Under the pieces are notes generated by a model. That model ran no database searches. It worked only from the letters and a program-made list of their open reading frames with translations, and was not told the DNA's origin. DNA of 50,167 bases from Actibacterium sp. 188UL27-1 (GTDB lineage Bacteria; Pseudomonadota; Alphaproteobacteria; Rhodobacterales; Rhodobacteraceae): NCBI RefSeq assembly GCF_016901225.1, contig NZ_JAFEUL010000020.1, positions 1 through 50,167 of the forward strand, written 5' to 3'. Below are positions 1 through 6,767 of this stretch, one piece after another (position 1 is the first letter of the stretch; the number at the start of each line of letters is the position of its first letter). The position numbers and the translations under genes were made by a program.

Positions 1-291
1 TATCGCAATGGTCTTCCGATCTCCTCGTCCCGCGCAGAAGGCTGCGTGGACGACATCGGCAACACACGGATGGGAAAGCGCCGTTGCATGAGGTGGTCAC
101 CCAAAGGCGCCCATCGCGTCGCCGTCGTGCGGGCCGCTGGTCTCGACGGAAGGTTGACCAGCGCATACCACAGCCGGACACCCATGTTTTGCCCAATCCC
201 GCTTCGTGACCGTCGGCAACCTGCAAGCAACTGGAAGAGGAGTACACCGATCCATTGCCAACCCAGAGGCCGACATCGAGGTCTTCATTGA
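1..291 (+). pseudogene. C-terminal fragment of a probable transposase
   Basis: The reading frame is open from the first base of the window, so the 5' part lies outside. The translated piece contains LPISSSRAEGCVDDIGN and MRWSPKGAHRVAVVRAA, which resemble the conserved C-terminal tail of transposases I have seen in Rhodobacteraceae (WS-P-GAH...VRAA...LDGR pattern); the exact IS family is not certain. After about residue 65 the frame becomes arginine- and proline-rich and looks non-coding, so the true end was probably nearer 200 or lost by frameshift. Together with the IS3 relic at 1791-2860 it marks the left end of the window as a mobile-element-rich area. Confidence 0.4.
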
Positions 292-310
292 CGCGATACA
301 GTAGCGAGAA

Positions 311-538
311 CTACTTCCGCATGAAGTCTGGAAACTTATCGGGATCGATCCGGTGTTTTCCGTCCTTGTCGCTGGCCCAAGGGTTACCAAAAGCCTTCGG
401 ATCGGGTGGCGTCTCTTCTGTCAGGTCGGCAGCTTTCAACCTCCGTCGCTCGCGCTTGTGCTCAGCCTCTTTGAAGCGTTTGTCGCTCTCGGCCTTGGTG
501 ATACCCGTAATCGGTGTCTTGCGTCGGGATCGGGACAT
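311..538 (-). CDS. small basic conserved hypothetical protein
   Basis: A 75-residue, highly charged protein beginning MSRSRRKTPITGIT. Lysine and arginine dominate the first 40 residues and a second half reads NPWASDKDGKHRIDP. An in-frame ATG 39 bases upstream exists, but the 538 start overlaps the stop of the preceding gene (TGAGATG), the pattern expected for translational coupling. Similar short SRSRRKTPI proteins recur in alphaproteobacterial genomes, often near phage or plasmid genes; no function is known to me. It is the last gene of a three-gene minus-strand mini-operon. Confidence 0.55.
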   Translation of the reverse strand: MSRSRRKTPITGITKAESDKRFKEAEHKRERRRLKAADLTEETPPDPKAFGNPWASDKDGKHRIDPDKFPDFMRK

Positions 539-539
539 C

Positions 540-752
540 TCACAGCACATCCGCGTTGTCGTTGACTTCCTTAGCATACGTGTATGGCGGCAACGTCCCG
601 CCGCGCTTCAAGAGCTCTTCCCTGATCTGAGCTCTGGCCCACCGGCCACCTTTGGCGTCCTTGCTGTATCGCGCATGCAGACTGCATTCCATCAATTGTG
701 CGATAATGCTGCCATCCAGATCGCTTTTCGCACTGCAATCAATTTGGGTCAT
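540..752 (-). CDS. small conserved hypothetical protein
   Basis: A 70-residue protein starting MTQIDCSAKSDLDGSI. The core ARYSKDAKGGRWARAQIREE is charged and probably helical, and the C-terminus reads LPPYTYAKEVND. A longer in-frame start exists at 914, but its extra residues are compositionally unlike the rest and overlap the upstream small gene. The 752 start lies one base after that gene's stop, and the 540 end abuts the start of the downstream gene. No recognised domain, membrane segment or signal peptide. The conserved-looking composition and operon packing argue that it is real; function unknown. Confidence 0.5.
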   Translation of the reverse strand: MTQIDCSAKSDLDGSIIAQLMECSLHARYSKDAKGGRWARAQIREELLKRGGTLPPYTYAKEVNDNADVL

Positions 753-753
753 C

Positions 754-894
754 TCAAAACTCCGCTTTGTGTTCGAAGTCCTGCCAATGCTTATTCTCGG
801 ACAGCGTCTTGGCGCGTTGTTCAATTTCCCGGATTGTGACCGGAACGTAGACCCAAACGTCAATACCGACGTTGACGGCATTCCGGCTTCCCAT
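754..894 (-). CDS. very short hypothetical protein, first gene of mini-operon
   Basis: A 46-residue reading frame starting MGSRNAVNVGIDVWVYVPV and ending KHWQDFEHKAEF. Its stop codon is one base away from the ATG of the next gene, and the amino-acid composition (IREIEQRAKTLSENK helix) looks protein-like rather than random. Nothing in it identifies a function. It may be a small phage- or plasmid-borne protein co-transcribed with the two genes downstream. Confidence 0.4.
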   Translation of the reverse strand: MGSRNAVNVGIDVWVYVPVTIREIEQRAKTLSENKHWQDFEHKAEF

Positions 895-1060
895 CCACTA
901 GTCGTGGACATCACCGAAAAGGTGCAGCGCGCCTGACCTAGCCGAGTTTGTTCGATTTTGGTCTATGAGCATGGGTCCAAATGTTGACGAATAGGACCAA
1001 TGGTCCTACAATGAAAGTGTAACAAGGACTAAGAGGTCCGGTTAGGTGAAAGGCGCAGAG

Positions 1061-1225
1061 ATGACCCAACAAGAGCAAGCATTGGTGGATGACAAGATGC
1101 GAGCGGAAATTGCCAAGCTGTTGGCCGAGACCAAGCAAATAGGTGTTAACACCTTTCTGGCACCCGCACTTGCTGCCGCCGCGTTGATGGGGGGCACCGC
1201 CGCTGTCGTCAAACTTTTCTTCTGA
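1061..1225 (+). CDS. small single-span membrane protein
   Basis: A 54-residue protein, MTQQEQALVDDKMRAEIAK at the N-terminus. An amphipathic cytoplasmic helix (about residues 1-28) is followed by a hydrophobic alanine/leucine/glycine segment (about 32-54) ending VVKLFF. A GTG 15 bases upstream is in frame, but the ATG at 1061 has GCAGAG just before it. Its TGA shares one base with the ATG of the following HTH gene, so the two are translationally coupled. Similar two-gene pairs of a short DDKMRAEIAKLL membrane protein and an HTH protein recur in Rhodobacterales accessory regions; the role is unknown. Confidence 0.6.
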   Translation: MTQQEQALVDDKMRAEIAKLLAETKQIGVNTFLAPALAAAALMGGTAAVVKLFF

Positions 1226-1443
1226 TGACCTCTGATGAGTTTAAAGAGGCCCGATTAAAGCTGGGCCTTTCGCTTTCGCAGCTGGCCGCAATTCTGGCAA
1301 CAGACCCACGCACGATCCGGAAATGGGAAGCGACTTACGGAACGAATTCCCGGAACCCAAACCCAGTTGCCGCGCAAGCGATGCGTTGGATGCTGGACGG
1401 TTTTCGTCCGCCGGAATGGCCCGATCAAGGCTGCAATCGCTGA
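1225..1443 (+). CDS. HTH DNA-binding protein, XRE-like
   Basis: A 72-residue protein made almost entirely of one helix-turn-helix. EARLKLGLSLSQLAAILAT gives the first two helices and DPRTIRKWEATYG the recognition helix with the W-E pattern typical of Cro/CI or XRE domains. PVAAQAMRWMLDGFRPPEWP follows as a C-terminal helix common to this subgroup. There is no effector domain, so it should act as a simple operator-binding or autoregulatory factor. The start overlaps the stop of the upstream membrane-protein gene by one base. A strong hairpin sits 9 bases after the stop. Confidence 0.7.
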   Translation: MTSDEFKEARLKLGLSLSQLAAILATDPRTIRKWEATYGTNSRNPNPVAAQAMRWMLDGFRPPEWPDQGCNR

Positions 1444-1451
1444 CTGATGAT

Positions 1452-1485
1452 GCCCCGTCCGGTGCAAGGGGAACCGAAACGGGGC
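1452..1485 (+). terminator. hairpin after the HTH gene, terminator-like
   Basis: GCCCCGT (1452-1458) pairs perfectly with ACGGGGC (1479-1485), and CGGT/ACCG inside can extend the stem. It begins nine bases after the HTH stop codon. There is no clear T-run after it, so it may be a Rho-dependent pause or RNA-stability element rather than a classical intrinsic terminator. Confidence 0.4.
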
Positions 1486-1570
1486 GTTAAGAAGAGACTG
1501 TTGGTCAATTCCGTCGGCGGTCATCGCCATCGCCAGCTATACCACTCCTAAATCTTGCCGCAAATACCCG

Positions 1571-1705
1571 ATGCAGTTCAAGGCTGAATTGCGGCGGCAT
1601 AGCGCGGCCATTATCCGTACTTATTGGTATGTTAGCGCACGTCCCTGTTACGAAGGCGCTCAGAAAATCCAGGCATTGCTGGCGCAAAGCCCGGTCGTGC
1701 GGTAA
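1571..1705 (+). CDS. possible small protein or gene fragment
   Basis: A 44-residue frame starting MQFKAELRRHSAAIIRTYWY and ending LLAQSPVVR. The frame is open a further 60 bases upstream without a start codon (PSAVIAIASYTTPKSC), so this may be the tail of a longer, now truncated, gene. It sits between the HTH gene and the interrupted secreted-protein gene. No family recognised; low confidence. Confidence 0.25.
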   Translation: MQFKAELRRHSAAIIRTYWYVSARPCYEGAQKIQALLAQSPVVR

Positions 1706-1734
1706 TTTGGGTTTATGCAAAAGCGGGGTTTGTC

Positions 1735-1790
1735 ATGAAACGAGGTCTGATGGCGGCGGCGATTGCTCTGACGGCTGGCGCGGCACAGGT
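1735..1790 (+). pseudogene. secreted-protein start cut by an IS element
   Basis: MKRGLMAAAIALTAGAAQ is a textbook signal peptide (basic start, alanine/leucine core, A-x-A-like end) preceded by a GGGG motif. The sequence then runs directly into the left end of the IS3-family element at about 1791, after which the frame encodes IS sequence. No continuation of the gene is recognisable on the other side of the element, so it is truncated rather than simply interrupted. Confidence 0.5.
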
Positions 1791-2860
1791 TGAACCGCGC
1801 CGAGTTTTCCGGAGGCTGATTGGTCTTGGTTACGCGGCGATGTCTGATCTTTCCAGAGCCGCGTAGAAGTTTACTTCGGCCTCTGCTGGCGGAATGTTTC
1901 CGATGGGTTCCAGCAATCGGCGGTTGTTGAACCAGTCGACCCCTTCGAGTGTAGCGTATTCCACCGCATCGAGACTGCGCCATGGACCACGCCTGTGGAT
2001 AACCTCGGCCTTGAACAGTCCATCGATCGTCTCGGCCAGGGCATTGTCGTAACTGTCGCCGACGCTGCCGACGGAAGGTTCGATCCCCGCCTCTGCCAGG
2101 CGCTCGGTGTAGCGAATGGACAGGTATTGCGATCCGCGATCGGACTGATGTGTCAGGCCGGACCCAGGCTGGCGTTGATGCACAGTCTGTTCCAGCGCGT
2201 CCAGGACGACCCCGGCATGCGCTGTCCGGCTGACGCGCCACCCGACGATACGACGGGCGAAAACATCAATGACACAGGCCACGTATACGAAACCCTGCCA
2301 TGTCGCGACGTAGGTGAAATCGTCGTCCATTGGTCGCTCAGACCAATGGCGCAACCAGGGACGACCCCATGGGACATTCGGCGCAGGTGCTTGCAGATCG
2401 GTTCGACCCCGATGGCTTCCCGGTGTTCCTCGATGAAGGCGATCCTGTCCTGGACCGGCGGTCGCGCTCCGTCCCGCTGCCCGGCAGGCGATTGGTACAA
2501 TCGCCGAGAGGGGGGCAAAATATGCCGACGCCTTCCGCAGGATCTCATTGGCCTGCTTCAGCTCGCGGTTCTCGCGGTCCAGGGCTTTCATCCTCTCGGC
2601 CATCTCGGTCGTGACACCGGCGCGGTCGCCCCGATCAATCTTCGCCTTCTTGCCCCACGCGTTCAGCGTCTGAGATGCGCAACCGATCTTTGAGGAAATC
2701 GACAGGATCGCCGACCAGCGGCTCCCATGCTGCCCGGCGTGGTCCAGAACCATGCGAACCGCTCGGGCGCGCAGTTCGGGGGAATACTTGTTCGTCGTCT
2801 TGCTCATGATGCTCCATCCTACTCAGGAGTTGGAGCCTCCAGAAAACAACGATCTTTAAG
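1791..2860 (-). mobile_element. decayed IS3-family insertion sequence
   Basis: Imperfect terminal inverted repeats flank a broken transposase. The left end is TGAACCGCGCCGAGTTTTCC at 1791; the right end, read from the other strand, is close to TTAAAGATCGTTGTTTTC with GGAGGCT following in both. The right boundary is approximate. The length of about 1.07 kb is shorter than the usual 1.2-1.4 kb because the centre is deleted. No target-site duplication is visible, so flanking DNA has probably been rearranged. Confidence 0.7.
1830..2807 (-). pseudogene. IS3-family transposase, internally deleted OrfA-OrfB fusion
   Basis: The N-terminus is OrfA-like: YSPELRARAVRMVLD helix-turn-helix, then a leucine-zipper-like MKALDRENRELKQANEILRK segment. 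From about residue 165 the same frame encodes the OrfB catalytic core: DDFTYVATWQGF (first Asp), THQSDRGSQY (second Asp) and AETIDGLFKAE (Glu). The OrfB N-terminal part, about 100 residues, is mostly missing. A remnant (IAFIEEHREAIGVEPICK) survives in another frame at about 2400-2455. The deletion has fused the two frames by chance. All three DDE residues remain, but without the normal frameshift and with the linker domain missing the protein is unlikely to be active. Confidence 0.75.
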
Positions 2861-3003
2861 CCATCCGGGACGACAATTGGCACCGTCGTCGCCAGAGCAA
2901 TTGCAGCATGTACGTTGAAAAATAGCAGCGCAACAACCGACGGAAAGCCGATCCCAACCATCCCTTTGCGTTCGTGCTTTCGCTTCTTTTACCTGTACTG
3001 TAA

Positions 3004-3028
3004 AAATCCTATGAATTCTATCGGATTT
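3004..3028. promoter_or_regulatory. imperfect inverted repeat upstream of the iron ABC operon
   Basis: AAATCC (3004-3009) and GGATTT (3023-3028) are perfect 6-base arms around a 13-base centre containing GAATTC, 29 bases before the ATPase start. It could be an operator for an iron-responsive regulator; it does not match a consensus I can name. Confidence 0.25.
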
Positions 3029-3056
3029 CTTCCTGGATCGGTGAGCATGCCCAAAT

Positions 3057-3896
3057 ATGCCAGATGACACGCGCGTGACAATACCCCTCGCTTCGTCAAC
3101 TATGATCAGCGCGCCGCGTCTGCAGATCAATGAATTAAGCGTCGGTTACGGCGACTTACAGGTGATTGAGCATCTCACTCTTGATATTCCAACCGGCGAT
3201 CTTACGGCGATTATCGGCCCCAACGGTTGCGGTAAGTCTACATTGCTCAAAGCTATGGCGCGCGTGTTGCCTGCGCGAGCGGGTCAGGTACTGTTAGATG
3301 GCCAACCAGTGCACAACATGCAGACACGCGATGTCGCGAAGCTTATGGCGCTGCTACCGCAGGCACCCGTTGCGCCTGAAGGATTGTGCGTGCGCGAGTT
3401 GGTTGCGCAGGGACGCTTCCCTCATCAATCGTTCATCCGGCAATGGTCGCGCAAAGATACGGATGCCGTAGCGCGTGCGATGGCTGCGACCGATACAGAA
3501 TGCTTCGGTGATCGTTCCGTAGATGCACTTTCCGGCGGGCAGCGACAGCGCGTCTGGATCGCCATGGTGCTGGCACAGGAAACGCCAATCCTACTACTTG
3601 ATGAGCCGACGACGTTCCTCGACCTCAAGGTGCAGGTTGATCTGATGACGTTGCTCCGCCGGATCGCCCACGAGGACGGCCGCACGCTGGTAATCGTGAT
3701 GCACGAGCTCAACGTCGCTGCGGCCTTTGCGGACCGGGTCGTGATGATGCGGGATGGGATGGTTTTGGCGGCGGGGGCGGTAACCGACGTTTTCACGGAA
3801 GGTAACCTAGCGGAAGTGTTCGGTTTGTCCGCGACGGTGCTGAGTGACCCCGAGACCGGGAGACCCGTTTGCATCCCGAGGTTGGGCGCGAGATGA
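3057..3896 (+). CDS. iron-chelate ABC transporter ATP-binding protein (FecE/FepC type)
   Basis: Cytoplasmic ATPase that would drive import of an iron-siderophore complex through the two permeases encoded next. Walker A GPNGCGKST is at residues 54-62, the signature LSGGQRQR about residue 160, Walker B ILLLDEPT about 180, and the switch histidine in VIVMHELNVA. At 279 residues it matches the FepC/FecE family (about 260) with a slightly long N-terminus. The 3057 ATG follows GGTGAG at a workable distance; an alternative ATG at 3102 gives a more usual length. The stop overlaps the permease ATG (ATGA). The binding protein and receptor for this system are probably those at 6768-9841. Confidence 0.9.
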   Translation: MPDDTRVTIPLASSTMISAPRLQINELSVGYGDLQVIEHLTLDIPTGDLTAIIGPNGCGKSTLLKAMARVLPARAGQVLLDGQPVHNMQTRDVAKLMALLPQAPVAPEGLCVRELVAQGRFPHQSFIRQWSRKDTDAVARAMAATDTECFGDRSVDALSGGQRQRVWIAMVLAQETPILLLDEPTTFLDLKVQVDLMTLLRRIAHEDGRTLVIVMHELNVAAAFADRVVMMRDGMVLAAGAVTDVFTEGNLAEVFGLSATVLSDPETGRPVCIPRLGAR

Positions 3897-4876
3897 CCGG
3901 GCGTCGGACAGCGATCTGTGCGCTGGCACTTGCCGGCCTGCTATTGATATTGTCATGGCACATCTCGGTCGGCGCCAAGGCGATCCCCTTGACCACGGTT
4001 GTCCAAGCCTTGCTCTTTTATGATGATACGATCTTTGACCATGTGGTGATCCGTGATCTGCGTCTGCCCAGAGCGTTGATGGCAGTGGCCGTCGGCGCAG
4101 GATTGTCTGTTGCAGGGGCGCTGATGCAAGGCGTTACACACAACCCGCTGGCGGATCCGGGCTTGCTTGGCTTGCTGGCAGGCGCAAGCTTGGCTGTTGT
4201 GCTGGGCACGGCCCTTGGTATCGGGTCCGCAGCCGCCATTCCTCCACTCGCGGCCTTTGGTGCACTTGTAAGTGGGGCGGTCGTGTGGAGCATCGCTATG
4301 GCCATTTCGGGTGGCGCCACGCCCATGACGTTGGTCCTTTCAGGAGCTGCCGTGACCGCTTTCCTCACTGCGCTGACGGCAATCCTGCTGTTGATCCACC
4401 AAACAGTCTTCGAAGCTTTACGGGTCTGGCTCACGGGCTCTCTCGCCGGGCGGCCCGATCAGGTCGGCCTCTGGGCAACAGGTTGGTTATTGGCTGGTCT
4501 CGTCACCGCCCTTGGGGTGGCACGAAAAATTACAACACTTGCGATGGGGGAAGATACTGCAACTGGGCTAGGTGTCGATGTGGCCAAGCTGCAGATGGCA
4601 GTCCTGTTCTCTGTCGTGGCACTGACGGCATCGGCGGTAGCCCTCGCCGGTCCAATGGGGTTCGTTGGGCTGGTGGTGCCACATATGGTTCGTCTAATTA
4701 TCGGGTACGACTACAGGTTGATTGTGCCGTGGGCAGCTGTTGTTGGGGCCACCTATATGCTTCTGGCTGACATCGCCGCAAGGATGCTGCTAGCACCCAT
4801 TGAGGTTTCAACCGGCCTCATAACAGCCTTGCTCGGTGCGCCGATCTTTGTCTGGCTGGTGAGGACCCGGTTGTGA
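3893..4876 (+). CDS. iron-chelate ABC transporter permease, FecCD family (first)
   Basis: Inner-membrane permease of about nine to ten hydrophobic segments. The family hallmark LRLPRALMAVAVGAGLSVAG and MQGVTHNPLADPGLLGLLAG lie near residues 54-100, and GPMGFVGLVVPHMVRLI near 260, the region that contacts the ATPase. The start was set at the ATG overlapping the ATPase stop (ATGA at 3893) rather than the upstream in-frame ATG at 3869. Its own TGA overlaps the GTG start of the second permease, so E-C-D are one translationally coupled operon. Confidence 0.9.
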   Translation: MTGRRTAICALALAGLLLILSWHISVGAKAIPLTTVVQALLFYDDTIFDHVVIRDLRLPRALMAVAVGAGLSVAGALMQGVTHNPLADPGLLGLLAGASLAVVLGTALGIGSAAAIPPLAAFGALVSGAVVWSIAMAISGGATPMTLVLSGAAVTAFLTALTAILLLIHQTVFEALRVWLTGSLAGRPDQVGLWATGWLLAGLVTALGVARKITTLAMGEDTATGLGVDVAKLQMAVLFSVVALTASAVALAGPMGFVGLVVPHMVRLIIGYDYRLIVPWAAVVGATYMLLADIAARMLLAPIEVSTGLITALLGAPIFVWLVRTRL

Positions 4877-5913
4877 GCCCTACGTTTTGGCGAAAACTTG
4901 ATGGGCGTGTAACCTTCGCCGTGCCTCTGCGCGCTTTGGCGGTCTTCGCCACCCTCCTTGGGCTTACCTTTGCAATCATTCTCGCATCCTTGATGCTGGG
5001 CAGCTTCCCCCTTTCCGCAGCAAGCGCTCTGGCCACTCTTGCAGGACAGGCTCCATCGGAGATGGCCCTAACGGTGGTCTGGGAATTTCGTTTCCCTCGC
5101 ACGCTGACAGCGGCGTTGGCCGGCGCGTTACTGGCGGGATCGGGGGCGATATTGCAAACAGTGACACGCAATGCGCTCGCTGACCCCTCTCTGGTCGGTG
5201 TGAGCCAAGGTGCGGGGCTGGCCGTGGTGAGCACGCTGATACTGTTCCCCGAAACACATGCGGGTCTGCGCCCTTTATTGGCGTTTGGAGGAGCGCTTTT
5301 CGTAACCGTTCTGATACAAGCAATCGCGATGCGAAGCGCTGGTGGATCAACCATGCGCTTCATCCTTACAGGCATCGGTTTTGCGGCGTTCCTCGGCGCC
5401 TTTACTCAGGCAATGTTGACCTACGGGGATCTTGATCATGCGACGGTCGCACTCAGGTGGCTGGCAGGTTCTGTGCATGCAGCAAACTGGGAGAGTGTGC
5501 TGGTGCTCGCGATATCGCTGTCCGTCTTGATCCCCGCGCTGATCTGGGCGGCGCGGCCCCTTGGCGCCGTGCGTATGGGGCATGAGATTGCCACAAGTCT
5601 TGGCGCCACTGTCCACCGGGACCTAGCGTTGCTGATAACGCTTTCGGTTGCACTGGCTGCAAGCGCCGTGGCAATTGTCGGACCGCTTGGCTTCGTTGGC
5701 TTGATCGCGCCTCATATGGCGCGACGGCTTGCTCGCAGCGGACCGGGCTTGCATCTGGCGCTGTCACTGGCAACGGGAGCCATGCTGGTCACCGGGGCTG
5801 ATCTGATCGGACGAACGCATTTCGCTTCGGTGCAGATACCCGCCGGGCTTGTCACCGCAATCGTCGGAGCGCCGGTCTTTGGTTGGCTGCTACTATTTGG
5901 TCGAGGCAGGTGA
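4873..5913 (+). CDS. iron-chelate ABC transporter permease, FecCD family (second)
   Basis: The partner permease, 346 residues, starting at a GTG that overlaps the previous stop (GTGA). Hallmarks are FRFPRTLTAALAGALLAGSG, LQTVTRNALADPSLVGVSQG and IVGPLGFVGLIAPHMARRL. It has about nine membrane spans plus a hydrophobic N-terminal helix. It would form a heterodimer with the first permease. It is convergent with the TetR gene at 6005. Confidence 0.9.
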   Translation: MSPTFWRKLDGRVTFAVPLRALAVFATLLGLTFAIILASLMLGSFPLSAASALATLAGQAPSEMALTVVWEFRFPRTLTAALAGALLAGSGAILQTVTRNALADPSLVGVSQGAGLAVVSTLILFPETHAGLRPLLAFGGALFVTVLIQAIAMRSAGGSTMRFILTGIGFAAFLGAFTQAMLTYGDLDHATVALRWLAGSVHAANWESVLVLAISLSVLIPALIWAARPLGAVRMGHEIATSLGATVHRDLALLITLSVALAASAVAIVGPLGFVGLIAPHMARRLARSGPGLHLALSLATGAMLVTGADLIGRTHFASVQIPAGLVTAIVGAPVFGWLLLFGRGR

Positions 5914-5944
5914 TTATGCCAATTTGAAAGGAGGATGTAAGCGT

Positions 5945-5976
5945 GCGCTGAATACACATTGTCAGTTGCTCAGCGC
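5945..5976 (+). terminator. weak hairpin between convergent genes
   Basis: GCGCTGA (5945-5951) can pair with TCAGCGC (5970-5976) across an 18-base loop, about 30 bases after the permease stop and before the end of the convergent tetR-like gene. No T-run. Possibly a bidirectional terminator. Confidence 0.25.
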
Positions 5977-6004
5977 TGATTACACGCGTCAAAGCTTAAC
6001 TGAC

Positions 6005-6640
6005 CTACTCACTGTCAAGGTAGGCATTCAATACGGCAGATAGCCTTTTTTCAAGCTGCTCGTGGGGTGCCTGCTCAATCTGTACAGAGCTAAAATGCGA
6101 AATGACCACGCTGTCTGTATCCGTTTTCCGCGACCCGTATCCGTGCTTAGATTGATTTAGGATCGCGACATAAACCAGATCTATAAGGTAGGTAAAAGCC
6201 GTCATGACCTTGGCCTCGGGCACGCCGCTTTGGTGAAGAGCCGTGAGCATCCGCTCAACCAAGGGAACGACAAATAGGCTCCCCCGTCCACCCGAGAGAA
6301 GGTGCAAAACGAGCCATCTCTCCTTTGCCAAAACGTGATAACCGGCCATCGCAACGACAATGATCTCTTCGATTGCCGGGAGGCTGCGAGGAGGGGGAAC
6401 ATCGATCTGCAAAGCGATCTCATCCACCATTCTCGCAATCAGGTCTTCGCGGTTTTCGATGTGATTGTACAAGGTCATCGGCCCAGTATCGAGGACTTGT
6501 GCGACACGGCGCATGGACAAACCTTCAAGACCTTCCGAGCGGGCGATCGTAAGCCCGGCAGCGATGACTTTCTGCGTATCAAGCCTGGGTTTCCGAGGTT
6601 TCATCGTCTTCTTTGGTAACTTCCCGACTTTTCTTATCAT
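6005..6640 (-). CDS. TetR-family transcriptional regulator
   Basis: A 211-residue repressor. The N-terminal DNA-binding domain is clear (VIAAGLTIARSEGLEGLSMRRVAQ... then MTLYNHIENREDLIARMVDE, residues about 25-75). The helical C-terminal ligand-binding domain is unassigned. A second in-frame ATG (MKPRKPR) lies at 6604 and could be the true start. It is embedded between the two halves of an iron-chelate uptake locus, convergent with the permeases and divergent from the TonB receptor. It is therefore the obvious candidate regulator of the receptor, although iron loci more often use Fur, Irr or AraC-type factors. Confidence 0.85.
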   Translation of the reverse strand: MIRKVGKLPKKTMKPRKPRLDTQKVIAAGLTIARSEGLEGLSMRRVAQVLDTGPMTLYNHIENREDLIARMVDEIALQIDVPPPRSLPAIEEIIVVAMAGYHVLAKERWLVLHLLSGGRGSLFVVPLVERMLTALHQSGVPEAKVMTAFTYLIDLVYVAILNQSKHGYGSRKTDTDSVVISHFSSVQIEQAPHEQLEKRLSAVLNAYLDSE

Positions 6641-6647
6641 GTAATAG

Positions 6648-6658
6648 GTACGGCGTAC
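6648..6658. promoter_or_regulatory. putative TetR operator
   Basis: GTACGGCGTAC is a perfect 5+1+5 palindrome starting eight bases upstream of the TetR start codon and about 110 bases before the divergent TonB receptor gene. Position and symmetry fit an autoregulatory operator; binding is inferred. Confidence 0.35.
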
Positions 6659-6767
6659 GTATTTCGTGTTGACCTTACTCGAATGGCTCTTACTTTGGGC
6701 GGCGAAAATACGTCAAGCCAGCCATAGCCAGCTCAGCGTCGCGATCCTTTTGTGAAGCGAGACTGTT

